This document shows, piece after piece, positions 18,377-27,142 of a stretch of DNA of 64,000 nt. The notes beneath the pieces are model-generated. The model worked only from the letters and a program-made list of their open reading frames with translations, was not told the DNA's origin and did no database searches. A program made the position numbers and the translations under genes. Source of the DNA: an uncultured beta proteobacterium (GTDB taxonomy: Bacteria > Pseudomonadota > Gammaproteobacteria > Burkholderiales > SG8-39); the NCBI GenBank assembly GCA_903859155.1, contig CAIOLO010000032.1:1-64000 (forward strand), written 5' to 3'. The first letter of the stretch is position 1; the number at the start of each line of letters is the position of its first letter.

Positions 18377-19252
18377 TTAATTCAACAGCCGAAATTTGTA
18401 CTGGCGTTCGGCCACCTCGGCGCGCGCCATGTCCTTCAGCGAAAGGCCCCATTGATCGATACGACCGGGCGGCCAGGTCCAGTCTTCGGGCTTGCCCACG
18501 GGATAGTCGTCGTCAACCAGATTGACTTCGGAGGTGTATTCAATGACGCCGCCGAACGGCGCCACAAAGTAAGCGAACACGTTGTTGCCGGGCCCGTGGC
18601 GCCCCGGCCCCCACACCAGGGGCACGCCGTTGTCGCGCATGCGGCCGATTCCCAGCATGACGGCCTCGAGATTGGGCATCTCGAAGGCCACATGGTTCAA
18701 AGAGCACAGATCGGCTTTGGCATAGGCGACGGCATGGTGCTGCCGGTTGCAGCGCAGGAAACTCATCGTGCCGGTTCGGTCCGAAAGTTTGAAACCGAAC
18801 ACCTTTTCGGCAAAGCGCACGCAAGCCTCCCGGTCGGTGGAATTGATGACCGCATGCGTCAGCTGGACCGGACGATTCTGATTATCAGGCAGCCTGGCCA
18901 CAGGCTCTGTTTCGGCAATGAAACGGTAAGCCTGCCCCTCCGGTCCCTGCAGCAGGAAGCCGTGGCTCCTGCCTGGCTCGTCGAAGGATTGCATCGGCTG
19001 GTGCACCACACCGGCCGCTTTGGCACGTTGCGCCACGGCAGCGATCTCCTCGTTGCTTCCGGAGAAAGTGACCGACGCGACCCCCGCGGTGACTGCTTCG
19101 CCGACCGAAATGAGGTATGCATGGTCCCCGGTGCCGCGCAGAAAAGCTGTGTTGCCGCGTTTTCCGGCCTCCAGCAGGCCCCAGGCTCCGGCCAGAAACC
19201 TGGCCGCGACATCCGCCTGCGGCAGTTCCAGTTCAACGCTGCGTAGCCTCAT
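18377..19252 (-). CDS. VOC-fold, extradiol-dioxygenase-like protein
   Basis: 291 residues made of two vicinal-oxygen-chelate modules. In the second, LTHAVI, LNHVAFE and GGVIEYTSE supply the His-His-Glu triad that binds Fe(II) in type I extradiol dioxygenases. It may cleave a catechol-like ring or act as another VOC enzyme. Start ATG 19252 (MRLRSVELELPQ) follows AGAGGCAAT; the upstream extension lacks homology. It sits in the CoA-ligase/dehydrogenase block. Confidence 0.82.
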   Translation of the reverse strand: MRLRSVELELPQADVAARFLAGAWGLLEAGKRGNTAFLRGTGDHAYLISVGEAVTAGVASVTFSGSNEEIAAVAQRAKAAGVVHQPMQSFDEPGRSHGFLLQGPEGQAYRFIAETEPVARLPDNQNRPVQLTHAVINSTDREACVRFAEKVFGFKLSDRTGTMSFLRCNRQHHAVAYAKADLCSLNHVAFEMPNLEAVMLGIGRMRDNGVPLVWGPGRHGPGNNVFAYFVAPFGGVIEYTSEVNLVDDDYPVGKPEDWTWPPGRIDQWGLSLKDMARAEVAERQYKFRLLN

Positions 19253-19373
19253 CCTATTGCCTCTGGCAAAATCGCCAAGCCCCGTAAATGCGGGGCTCGG
19301 ATTGATCAATTTCTGCGCCGCATTTTACGGGATATGACCGCGGCGCGTCGGCCGCGGCGCGCATCGATGCCGG

Positions 19374-20345
19374 CTATTTTTTCAGCGCCCCGGGGTTCGC
19401 GACATTGATCGGCTTGCCCTGAGCGAACGCCACAATCTGATCGATGGCAGTACCGTAATAAGACTCATAGTTTTCGCGTGCAACGTAGCCCAGATGCGGA
19501 GTGCACAGCGCGTTATCCATATTCAACAAAGGGTGATTGGCCCCGAGCACCGGCTCTTCCTCGAAGACGTCCACTGCCGCAAAACCGGGGCGGCCTTTTT
19601 TCAGCGCCTCGGCCAGCAGCGTCGCGCCGATGAGCGGCGCCCGGCTGGTATTTACCAGCAAAGCCGTAGCTTTCATGCGCGCGAGATCCGCGGCCGTCAC
19701 GATACCGCGGGTCTCCGCGTTGAGGGGCAGGTGCAGCGACACAACATCGGCCGACTCGAAAAACGCTTCGCGACTCTGCGCGGTAACAAAACCGGCCGCG
19801 CGCGCCCGCTCCATCGAAGCGCCGCGCCCCAGGCAGACTACGTTCATGCCGAATGCACGCCCGACAGCGGCGACGATGCTGCCAATCCGGCCGTAAGCGT
19901 AAATGCCCAGGGTCTTGCCGTGCAGGCCGGTTCCCAGCGATGTCTGCCAATGCCCCGCGCGCAACTGCGCAGCCTCATAGGGAATATGGCGCAGCGCGCC
20001 GATGATCAGGCCCCAGGTCAGCTCGGCCGTGGCACTGGGCAGTCCCGCACCGCCGGCGCTGACCGTCACGCCATGCTCGGTACACGCGGCCACATCGATG
20101 TGGGCGGTATTGGCGCCGGTCTGGCTGATCAGCTTGAGCGCCGGCAGCCCCTCGACCATTGCCCGGGTAAAGCGCGTGCGTTGCTGCGTCAGCAGCACCG
20201 CCTCGAATCCCGCCAGGCGGGCGGTGATGACGGCCGGATCGGATTGCGGATCATTGAACGCGGTGACCTCATGCCCGTACAGCCTGGCATAACAGCCCAG
20301 AGTGCGCACGGCGTCTTGATAATCGTCAATGATGGCAACTTTCAT
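19374..20345 (-). CDS. D-2-hydroxyacid dehydrogenase
   Basis: 323 residues. The Rossmann motif GIYAYGRIGSIVA binds NAD(P). The catalytic triad of the D-isomer-specific family is visible as Arg in NTSRAP, Glu in VFEEEP and His in CTPHLGY. It interconverts a 2-keto acid and a D-2-hydroxy acid, resembling the phosphoglycerate-dehydrogenase-like subgroup. ATG at 20345 is used because the protein then begins MKVAIIDDYQ. It is divergent from the ABC importer operon across 130 bp that must hold both promoters. Confidence 0.88.
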   Translation of the reverse strand: MKVAIIDDYQDAVRTLGCYARLYGHEVTAFNDPQSDPAVITARLAGFEAVLLTQQRTRFTRAMVEGLPALKLISQTGANTAHIDVAACTEHGVTVSAGGAGLPSATAELTWGLIIGALRHIPYEAAQLRAGHWQTSLGTGLHGKTLGIYAYGRIGSIVAAVGRAFGMNVVCLGRGASMERARAAGFVTAQSREAFFESADVVSLHLPLNAETRGIVTAADLARMKATALLVNTSRAPLIGATLLAEALKKGRPGFAAVDVFEEEPVLGANHPLLNMDNALCTPHLGYVARENYESYYGTAIDQIVAFAQGKPINVANPGALKK

Positions 20346-20475
20346 GCTGGCAATCTCTTCTGCGGAGGCGATAATGCCGCGCATTGTAGCCTCCGTGCAA
20401 CACTGCGCCCGGCTCAGTCCCGAATCCGGCGCGGCACTAAAATCGCGACAAGGTTTTTCAATTGGAGAAATTCAC

Positions 20476-21792
20476 ATGAAACCCGCCTATCGATTATTCG
20501 CACTGCTCGCGGCGCTGCCGCTTGCCTCAATGGCGCAGCAGCAGGTCACCATCGTCACCTCCTTTCCCAAGGAACTGACCTCCATTTACCAGCAGGCTTT
20601 CGAGAAACGCAATCCTGGCGTCAAGGTCGAGATTCTCAACAAGGCCACTGCCGCCGGCGTGGCCTACGTGCGGGAACTGCGCGTCGGCGAGCGGCCGGAT
20701 GTCTTCTGGGCGTCGGCACCGGATGCCTTCGAGGTGCTGGCCAAGGACGGCCTGCTGGTGAAATTCGACCCGGGTATCAAGGGCATTCCCAACAAGATCG
20801 GCAACTATCCGATCAACGATCCGCAGGGCTTTTACCTCGGCCAGGCGCTGGCGGGCTACGGCATCATGTGGAACACGCGCTATCTGCGCGCCAACAAACT
20901 GCCCGAACCGCGCGAATGGGCCGATCTGGCCAAGCCGGTGTATTTCAGCCACATTGCGACCTCCTCGCCGTCGCGCTCAGGCACCACCCACCTCACCATG
21001 GAAACCATCCTTCAGGGCGAAGGATGGGCCAAGGGATGGGAGCAGATACTGCGCATTGCCGGCAATGCCGCGGCCATCACCGAGCGCAGCTTTGGCGTAC
21101 CCGACGGGGTTTCCAACGGGCAATACGGCATCGGCCTGGTAATTGACTTCCTGGGCCTCGCGCCAAAAAACTCCGGCTTCCCCGTGGAATTCGTCTACCC
21201 CAGCGTCACCGCCATCGTGCCGGCCAATATTGCCCTGATCAACGGCGCAAAAAATGCAGAACAGGGCCGCAAGTTCATCCAGTTCTCGCTCTCCCCCGAG
21301 GGTCAGGAACTGCTTCTGGACAAGACCATCAGCCGCCTGCCGGTGCTGCCCGAAACCTACAAGAAAGCCCCCGCCGACTGGCCCAATCCCTATACCGGAA
21401 AGATCCGCGCCAAGGTGAATTTCGACTCGGATCTGGCCGAAGCACGCTACTACGTCGTATCTTCGCTCTTCGATCAATCGATTACCTTCCGCCACAAGGA
21501 ACTGGTGGCGGCGGCCCGCGCCATCAACGACGCGGAAAAGAAACTGGCGGCAAAGCCCAACGCGCAGGCGGCCAAACAGATTGCCGAAGCGAAACTGCTT
21601 GCCTATTCACCGGTGGTGGACGAAACCAAAGCCAAGGATCAGGAGTTCCTCAAGATCTTCCGCGATACCAAGCGCAGCGCCGAAACCACCAAGCGCGTCA
21701 CCGCGCTCGAGGAACACTGGGCCAACGAAGCCAAAAAGAACTACGCGCGCGCCGTAGTGCTGGCCAACCAAGCCGCCAAGATCGCGAATTGA
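20476..21792 (+). CDS. Fe3+/AfuA-type ABC transporter substrate-binding protein
   Basis: 438 residues with an N-terminal signal peptide (MKPAYRLFALLAALPLASMA). The mature start VTIVTSFPKE and the later GIMWNTRYL, PREWADLAKP and SPEGQELLL segments are typical of FbpA/AfuA-like binding proteins. It would deliver ferric iron or a phosphorylated sugar or organic phosphonate. It is about 80-100 residues longer than most: an Ala/Lys/Glu-rich, helical C-terminal extension follows position about 345. GGAG precedes the ATG. First gene of an ABC operon. Confidence 0.85.
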   Translation: MKPAYRLFALLAALPLASMAQQQVTIVTSFPKELTSIYQQAFEKRNPGVKVEILNKATAAGVAYVRELRVGERPDVFWASAPDAFEVLAKDGLLVKFDPGIKGIPNKIGNYPINDPQGFYLGQALAGYGIMWNTRYLRANKLPEPREWADLAKPVYFSHIATSSPSRSGTTHLTMETILQGEGWAKGWEQILRIAGNAAAITERSFGVPDGVSNGQYGIGLVIDFLGLAPKNSGFPVEFVYPSVTAIVPANIALINGAKNAEQGRKFIQFSLSPEGQELLLDKTISRLPVLPETYKKAPADWPNPYTGKIRAKVNFDSDLAEARYYVVSSLFDQSITFRHKELVAAARAINDAEKKLAAKPNAQAAKQIAEAKLLAYSPVVDETKAKDQEFLKIFRDTKRSAETTKRVTALEEHWANEAKKNYARAVVLANQAAKIAN

Positions 21793-21892
21793 TCAATCCC
21801 CATGGCACGGGCGTCGGGGATAACGGGGGCGCAGTAACGAAAATGCGGGGAACCCCCTCTTTCCCCTGTTCCGAAGCTTTCAGGGTTTATCT

Positions 21893-23572
21893 TTGAATTC
21901 TCGCGTCACATTCTTGCAGGCCGCGGTGGGCCTGGCCATCGCGGCTTTTCTGGGCGTTTTCCTGATAGCTCCGATTCTCACCGTGATCTACGTCGCCTTC
22001 GCCGACGGGGCGGGCGGATTCACCTTGTCGCATTTCGCGTCGTTTTTCCAGATCACGCTGATGCGCGAGTCCTTTTTCAACAGCCTTTACGTCGCGGGGG
22101 TGACGGTTCTTGTCACCAGCCTCATCGGCGTGCCGCTTGCCTACTTCACGGTGCGATTCCGCTTTCGCGGCGCGGCCATCATCCAGACACTCGGCGTGCT
22201 GCCGCTGATCATGCCCGCCTTCGTCGGCGCCTCGGCGATGCAATTGCTGTTCGGCCGCTCCGGATCGCTCAACCTGATTCTGCTGGACGCCTTCGACCTG
22301 TCCATCCCGCTCATGGACGGTCTCAATGGCGTGATTTTCGTCGAGAGCCTGCACTACTTTCCCTTCATTCTGCTCAACCTTTCGGTGGCACTGGCCAATA
22401 TCGACACCGCGATGGAGGAGGCCGCGCAGAATCTCGGCTCCTCGGGATGGCGCCTGTTCCGCCGCGTGGTGTTTCCGCTGGCACTGCCCGGCTATATCGC
22501 GGGCGCCTCGCTGGTATTCATCAAGGTGTTCGATGACCTGGGCACGCCGCTGATCCTGAATGTCACCAACATGCTCGCGCCGCAGGCCTACCTGCGCGTC
22601 ACCTCCATCGGCATCGACGATCCCATCGGCTATGTGATCTGCGTCCTGCTGGTGCTGTTTTCTGTTGGCGCGATGGCCGGATCGTCGTGGTTCCTCAAAG
22701 GCCACGACTTCGCCACCCTGCAGCGCGGCGGCGCCGCGGGATTGCGCCGGCAACTCACGCCCTGGCAGGCGCTGATGGCGTATTCACTGGTGATCGCGCT
22801 GCTGCTCCTGGTGCTCTCGCCGCACCTGGGCCTGCTGCTGCTTTCGCTCTCCAGAGTGTGGAGCTATTCGGTGTTGCCCGATGCCTACACGCTTGCCAAT
22901 TACAGCGCGGTCTTCCGCGATTCCACGCGCATGATGCTCAATACCCTGGCCTATTGCGGCGGCGCAGCCCTGCTCGATGTCGTTCTGGGAACCGCCATCG
23001 CTTACCTGGTGCTGCGCACCCGGCTGCCTGGCAGGCAATGGCTGGACCATCTTTCCACGGTGGCCCTCGCCATGCCCGGCGTGGTGCTTGGAATCGGCTA
23101 CCTGCGCAGTTTCCGCGATGTCGAGCTGCCTTTCGGCATGGGACCGTTGCTGGGTTCGGGATTGATCTTTGTCCTTGCCTATTCAGTGCGCCGCCTGCCC
23201 TACGCGTTGCGTTCCTGCAATGCCGCGCTCTCGCAGGTGCACCTTTCAATGGAGGAGGCCGCGCAGAATCTGGGCGCCTCGCGAGGCCGCACCATCCTGC
23301 GGGTGGTGGTGCCGATGATGATGGGCGGGATACTTGCCGGCTTTGTCACCAGCTTCATCACCGCCGCGGGCGAAATCTCCGAGACCATCCTGCTCACCAG
23401 CCGCGAGAGCCTGGCGCCCATGTCCTACGGGGTATATCTCTATATGCAGTCCATCGCCGGGCGCGGCCCGGGGGCGGCGCTCGGTGTTCTGGCGGTCATA
23501 CTGGTGGGGCTGGGCACCTATCTTTCCAACCGGCTGGTGATCGCGCGCCAGGCTTCCATGGAGAGGCGTTGA
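21893..23572 (+). CDS. ABC transporter permease, fused two-domain (AfuB/FbpB type)
   Basis: 559 residues with about twelve membrane helices and two copies of the EAA loop: MEEAAQNLGSSGWRLFRRV and MEEAAQNLGASRGRTILRV. Each contacts one ATPase subunit, so one polypeptide forms the whole membrane channel, as in iron(III) importers. The first codon is TTG at 21893 behind a weak AGGG; no closer ATG fits the first helix. The 100-bp gap before it has no gene. Confidence 0.9.
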   Translation: MNSRVTFLQAAVGLAIAAFLGVFLIAPILTVIYVAFADGAGGFTLSHFASFFQITLMRESFFNSLYVAGVTVLVTSLIGVPLAYFTVRFRFRGAAIIQTLGVLPLIMPAFVGASAMQLLFGRSGSLNLILLDAFDLSIPLMDGLNGVIFVESLHYFPFILLNLSVALANIDTAMEEAAQNLGSSGWRLFRRVVFPLALPGYIAGASLVFIKVFDDLGTPLILNVTNMLAPQAYLRVTSIGIDDPIGYVICVLLVLFSVGAMAGSSWFLKGHDFATLQRGGAAGLRRQLTPWQALMAYSLVIALLLLVLSPHLGLLLLSLSRVWSYSVLPDAYTLANYSAVFRDSTRMMLNTLAYCGGAALLDVVLGTAIAYLVLRTRLPGRQWLDHLSTVALAMPGVVLGIGYLRSFRDVELPFGMGPLLGSGLIFVLAYSVRRLPYALRSCNAALSQVHLSMEEAAQNLGASRGRTILRVVVPMMMGGILAGFVTSFITAAGEISETILLTSRESLAPMSYGVYLYMQSIAGRGPGAALGVLAVILVGLGTYLSNRLVIARQASMERR

Positions 23573-23587
23573 TCGTGGAGAAACCTC

Positions 23588-24673
23588 ATGACTGAACCGG
23601 TGCGCGTGGATGTCGAGAATGTCAGCCTGTCCTTCGGCGCCAGCAAAGTGCTGGACAACATCAACGTCACCATCGAACCGGGGGAGTTTTTCGCGCTGCT
23701 CGGTCCCTCCGGCTGCGGCAAATCGACCCTGCTGCGGCTGATCGCCGGTTTCAACCGGGCGCAATCCGGGCGCGTTTGCGTGGCCGGCGAGGATATCACC
23801 GCAGTACCGCCCTGGAAGCGCAACGTGGGCATGGTTTTTCAGAGCTATGCGCTGTGGCCGCACATGAGCGTGGCGCAAAACGTCGCCTTCGGCCTCGAGG
23901 AAAAGCGCCTGCCGCGCGATGCCGTGAGGCGCGGCGTCGCCAAGGCGCTGGAACTGGTCGATCTCACCGGACTTGCCGATCGCAAACCCGGACAGATCTC
24001 CGGCGGCCAGCAGCAGCGCGTGGCGCTGGCACGCACCCTTGCGATTGAGCCGCGCGTGTTGCTCCTCGACGAACCGCTCTCCAACCTCGACGCCAAGCTT
24101 CGCCACCACATGCGCCGCGAATTGGTGGCGCTGCAGCGGCGCCTGGGCATCACCACCATCTTCGTCACCCATGACCAGGAAGAGGCGCTCACCACCGCCG
24201 ACCGTCTGGCTGTCATGGACCGCGGTGTCATTCAACAGGTGGGCGACCCCATGGAATTGTTCGACGCGCCATCGAGCCGCTTCGTCGCGGAGTTCATCGG
24301 CAGCATCAACCTGGTGCGCGGCTCGCTGCAGGAGCGTGACGGCGCGTCTGCGCTGTTTTCATCAGGCGCCGGTGTTTTCAGCCTGCCGCTGCCGGAGGGC
24401 GCGCCAAGCCGCGGCGAAATCACGCTTGCATTCCGGCCGCATGCGCTGGAGCTGGCACTGCCGCAACAAAGCGGCGACCCGGCTCGTGCCTGGATTCCGG
24501 CGCAGATCGGCGAACGCGAATTCCTCGGTGAATTCATCCGCTATCGCATGCGGGCCGGCAATGCCGAACTGCTGGCCGATGTTCCACACCGCAAGGGGGA
24601 GCCGGGCTTTCCCAACGGCGCCAATGTCATGGCCGGCATCGATCCGACCCAGGTGCGCGTGTTCTCAACCTGA
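23588..24673 (+). CDS. ABC transporter ATP-binding protein (AfuC/PotA type)
   Basis: 361 residues: Walker A GPSGCGKST, signature ISGGQQQRVALARTL, Walker B VLLLDEPLSNLD and H-loop FVTHDQEEA are intact. A C-terminal TOBE-like domain (from about residue 245) would sense substrate or regulate. It energises the importer encoded just upstream, separated by 15 bp with GGAG before the ATG. Confidence 0.93.
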   Translation: MTEPVRVDVENVSLSFGASKVLDNINVTIEPGEFFALLGPSGCGKSTLLRLIAGFNRAQSGRVCVAGEDITAVPPWKRNVGMVFQSYALWPHMSVAQNVAFGLEEKRLPRDAVRRGVAKALELVDLTGLADRKPGQISGGQQQRVALARTLAIEPRVLLLDEPLSNLDAKLRHHMRRELVALQRRLGITTIFVTHDQEEALTTADRLAVMDRGVIQQVGDPMELFDAPSSRFVAEFIGSINLVRGSLQERDGASALFSSGAGVFSLPLPEGAPSRGEITLAFRPHALELALPQQSGDPARAWIPAQIGEREFLGEFIRYRMRAGNAELLADVPHRKGEPGFPNGANVMAGIDPTQVRVFST

Positions 24674-24789
24674 TACGGGAAAACAACCTATCGGATCCCG
24701 GAAATTCTGCTACATTTTCCAGTTCCGCAAGGCCTGCCCGCACCGGGCACCACAGCAGCATCCCCAAAAAAACCAACGAGGAGACATCT

Positions 24790-26013
24790 ATGGCCGCCGT
24801 CCTGGAAAAGGAAACCTTCGATATCCGCCTGCTGCATCCGATCTCGACCGCGGAGCTGCAGCGGCGCTGGGCGGCCGCACGGGCGCAGATGAAATCCGCC
24901 GGCGTGGATGTCCTGGTGACACAAAGCACCAACGCGCAATCCGGCGGCGGCTATGTGCGCTGGTTCATCGATCAGCTGAACAGCGGATCCAATCCGATCA
25001 CCGTCATGTTCCCTGCCGACGGCCTGATGACCGTGGTCAACCAGGGACCATTCGGCAAGGACCGCAGGTTCGACGGCAAGAGCGCGCCCAACCGCGGCAT
25101 CGGCAAGCGCGCATTTGCGCCGAGCTATCCTTCACTGCAGTACACCGGACATTACGACGCCGACATCCTCGCGCGTGAAATCCTCAATGACGGCCACAAG
25201 ACCGTCGGCATGGTGTGCCCGGCCGCCATGTACCACAGCTTCGGCGCGCGGCTCACCGAACTGTTGAAGGCCAAGGGCGTCAACATTGTCGATGCCACCG
25301 ACATCATCGACAAGGTCAAGTGCGTGAAAAGCGCCGAGGAAATCCAGCTGGTGCGCAATTCCTGCGCCATGCAGGATGAAGTCATGCGTCGCGTCGCCGG
25401 CCACATCAAGCCCGGCATGAAGGACTTCGAGGTCTATGCCTACGCGCAGTATCAGGGCCAGTTGCTCGGTAGCGAAAACGGCATTTTCCTGGGCTCTTCG
25501 GCCACGCCGCCGGAGCCGGCGGCCTACAAGCCGCGCTCGCAGATGGGCCGTGAGATCAAGAAGGGCGACGTGTTCATGCTGCTGGTGGAAAACAGCGGTC
25601 CCGGCGGCTATTACACGGAAATCGCCCGCCCCTTCTGCCTGGGCAAAGCGCCCCAGGCGCTCAAGGACCTGGCTGCGCTGATCATTGAAGCGCAGAAAAA
25701 TACCGTGATGCGGCTCAAACCCGGGGCGTCCTTTCCGGAAATCTGGGATGCGCACAATGCCTTCATGCGCGGCAAGGGAAAGCACGAGGAAGAACGCCTG
25801 CATTCCCATGGCCAGGGCTACGACCTGGTGGAGCGCCCCCTGGTTCGCCGCGATGAAACGCAGATGAAGGTCGAAGCGAACATGTATTTCGCCTGCCATC
25901 CTGAAGTCACCACGCCGCAGGAATTCATGACCATTTGCGACAATTATCTGGTGAAGGCGGACGGCACGCAGGAGCACCTGCACAAATTCCCCCAGGAAGT
26001 GATAGAAATCTGA
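24790..26013 (+). CDS. M24 (creatinase/Xaa-Pro peptidase fold) family protein
   Basis: 407 residues with an N-terminal creatinase domain and a C-terminal pita-bread domain. The usual Asp-Asp metal pair is replaced: VENSGPGGYYTEIARPF has Glu/Asn and Glu at those positions. HSHGQGYD and EANMYFACHPE match the later His and Glu sites. It may be creatinase-like (metal-free C-N hydrolysis) or have altered metal use rather than being a true aminopeptidase. The ATG follows CGAGGAG. It is transcribed with the ABC importer and followed by a terminator. Confidence 0.8.
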   Translation: MAAVLEKETFDIRLLHPISTAELQRRWAAARAQMKSAGVDVLVTQSTNAQSGGGYVRWFIDQLNSGSNPITVMFPADGLMTVVNQGPFGKDRRFDGKSAPNRGIGKRAFAPSYPSLQYTGHYDADILAREILNDGHKTVGMVCPAAMYHSFGARLTELLKAKGVNIVDATDIIDKVKCVKSAEEIQLVRNSCAMQDEVMRRVAGHIKPGMKDFEVYAYAQYQGQLLGSENGIFLGSSATPPEPAAYKPRSQMGREIKKGDVFMLLVENSGPGGYYTEIARPFCLGKAPQALKDLAALIIEAQKNTVMRLKPGASFPEIWDAHNAFMRGKGKHEEERLHSHGQGYDLVERPLVRRDETQMKVEANMYFACHPEVTTPQEFMTICDNYLVKADGTQEHLHKFPQEVIEI

Positions 26014-26034
26014 CCGGGAGTTTCGATCAGGACG

Positions 26035-26064
26035 GCGCGCGGATATGGTTCCGCGCGCTTTTTT
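26035..26064 (+). terminator. Rho-independent terminator
   Basis: GCGCGCGGA, loop TATGGT, TCCGCGCGC then TTTTTT. It ends the ABC importer/M24 transcript 21 bp after the stop codon. The next gene's ATG lies only 17 bp after the T-tract, so read-through may feed it. Confidence 0.88.
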
Positions 26065-26080
26065 CTCCGGAGTAAAGAAA

Positions 26081-27049
26081 ATGCAACGCCTTCTTGGCTG
26101 CCTAGGCCTTCTTCTCGCATCCATCGCCACGCTGACCCACGCGCAGACCTTCCCGGCCAAACCGGTGCGCGTCATCGTGACCATCCCCGCCGGCGGTGCG
26201 GCCGATGTCATCCTGCGCATGGTCGGCCCGCGCATCGCCGAGGGCCTCGGTCAGCCGCTGATATTGGAGAACCGCCCGGCGATGTCCGGCGTGCTCGCCT
26301 CGGAGCAGGTGGCGCAGATGGCGCCGGACGGCTACAACCTGCTGTTCACCACACCCAGTTCGCAGATCACCGTCAAGTTCCTGTCCAAAAATGTGCGCTA
26401 TGACGGCGAACGGGACTTCACGCCGATCACCGCGTTTGTCGAACCGGTCTCCACGCTGGTGGTCCATCCATCCGTCCCGGCCAATTCGCTGAAGGAGTTG
26501 ATCGACTACGCCAAACGCAACCCCGGCAAACTCGCCTATGGAACGCCGGGTGTCGGTTCAGTCTTTCATCTGGTGGGTGAAGCCTTCAAGCAGGCTGCGG
26601 GTGTCGACATCCTGCATGTGCCGTACAAGGGAACCATTGTCGCGGTCAACGATGTGGTTGGCGGGCAGATCCAGATGACCCTCAGCGCACTGCCCAACGT
26701 GCGGCCGTTCCTGGCCAGCGGCAAACTGAAACTCCTCGCGTGGCTCGGATCCAAGCGATTCCAGGTCGCCCCCAATATCCCGACCGCGGGGGAAATCGTT
26801 CCCGGATTCGAACAGCCGCCCTCGTGGTTCGGCATGTTCGGGCCGGCGAAGATGCAGCGCCCTGTCGTGCAGCGGCTCAACAGCGAGATGGTCAAGGTGC
26901 TGACCGCAGCCGACATGAAACCCAAGCTGGAAGAGATGGGCAACTTCGTCATTGCCAATTCCTCCGAGGAATTCGCCGTGCTGGTGCGCAAGGGTTCGGA
27001 CCTGTTCGGCAAGGTCATCTCGAACGCCGGCATCAAGCCCGAAGATTGA
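26081..27049 (+). CDS. Bug/TctC-family periplasmic substrate-binding protein 1
   Basis: 322 residues. Signal peptide ends near AQ at residues 21-22, and the mature protein starts FPAKPVRVIVTIPAGG. The family hallmarks are present: the glycine-rich carboxylate loop after strand 1, NRPAMSG, APDGYNLL, VVHPSVPA and VPYKGT. Bug proteins bind small carboxylates, keto acids or aromatic acids and feed tripartite tricarboxylate transporters, or act as sensors. CCGGAG precedes the ATG at 26081. It sits between an M24-fold hydrolase and an MFS carrier; no TctA/TctB partner is nearby. Confidence 0.93.
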   Translation: MQRLLGCLGLLLASIATLTHAQTFPAKPVRVIVTIPAGGAADVILRMVGPRIAEGLGQPLILENRPAMSGVLASEQVAQMAPDGYNLLFTTPSSQITVKFLSKNVRYDGERDFTPITAFVEPVSTLVVHPSVPANSLKELIDYAKRNPGKLAYGTPGVGSVFHLVGEAFKQAAGVDILHVPYKGTIVAVNDVVGGQIQMTLSALPNVRPFLASGKLKLLAWLGSKRFQVAPNIPTAGEIVPGFEQPPSWFGMFGPAKMQRPVVQRLNSEMVKVLTAADMKPKLEEMGNFVIANSSEEFAVLVRKGSDLFGKVISNAGIKPED

Positions 27050-27142
27050 ACCGCAGGGCCTGCGCGAGATGATCTGCAGGGCATGGTCCTGGCGCCCGAC
27101 CCCCGTGGCAAGGACCACGCGCGCCGGCAGGGCGGCGCCGCA

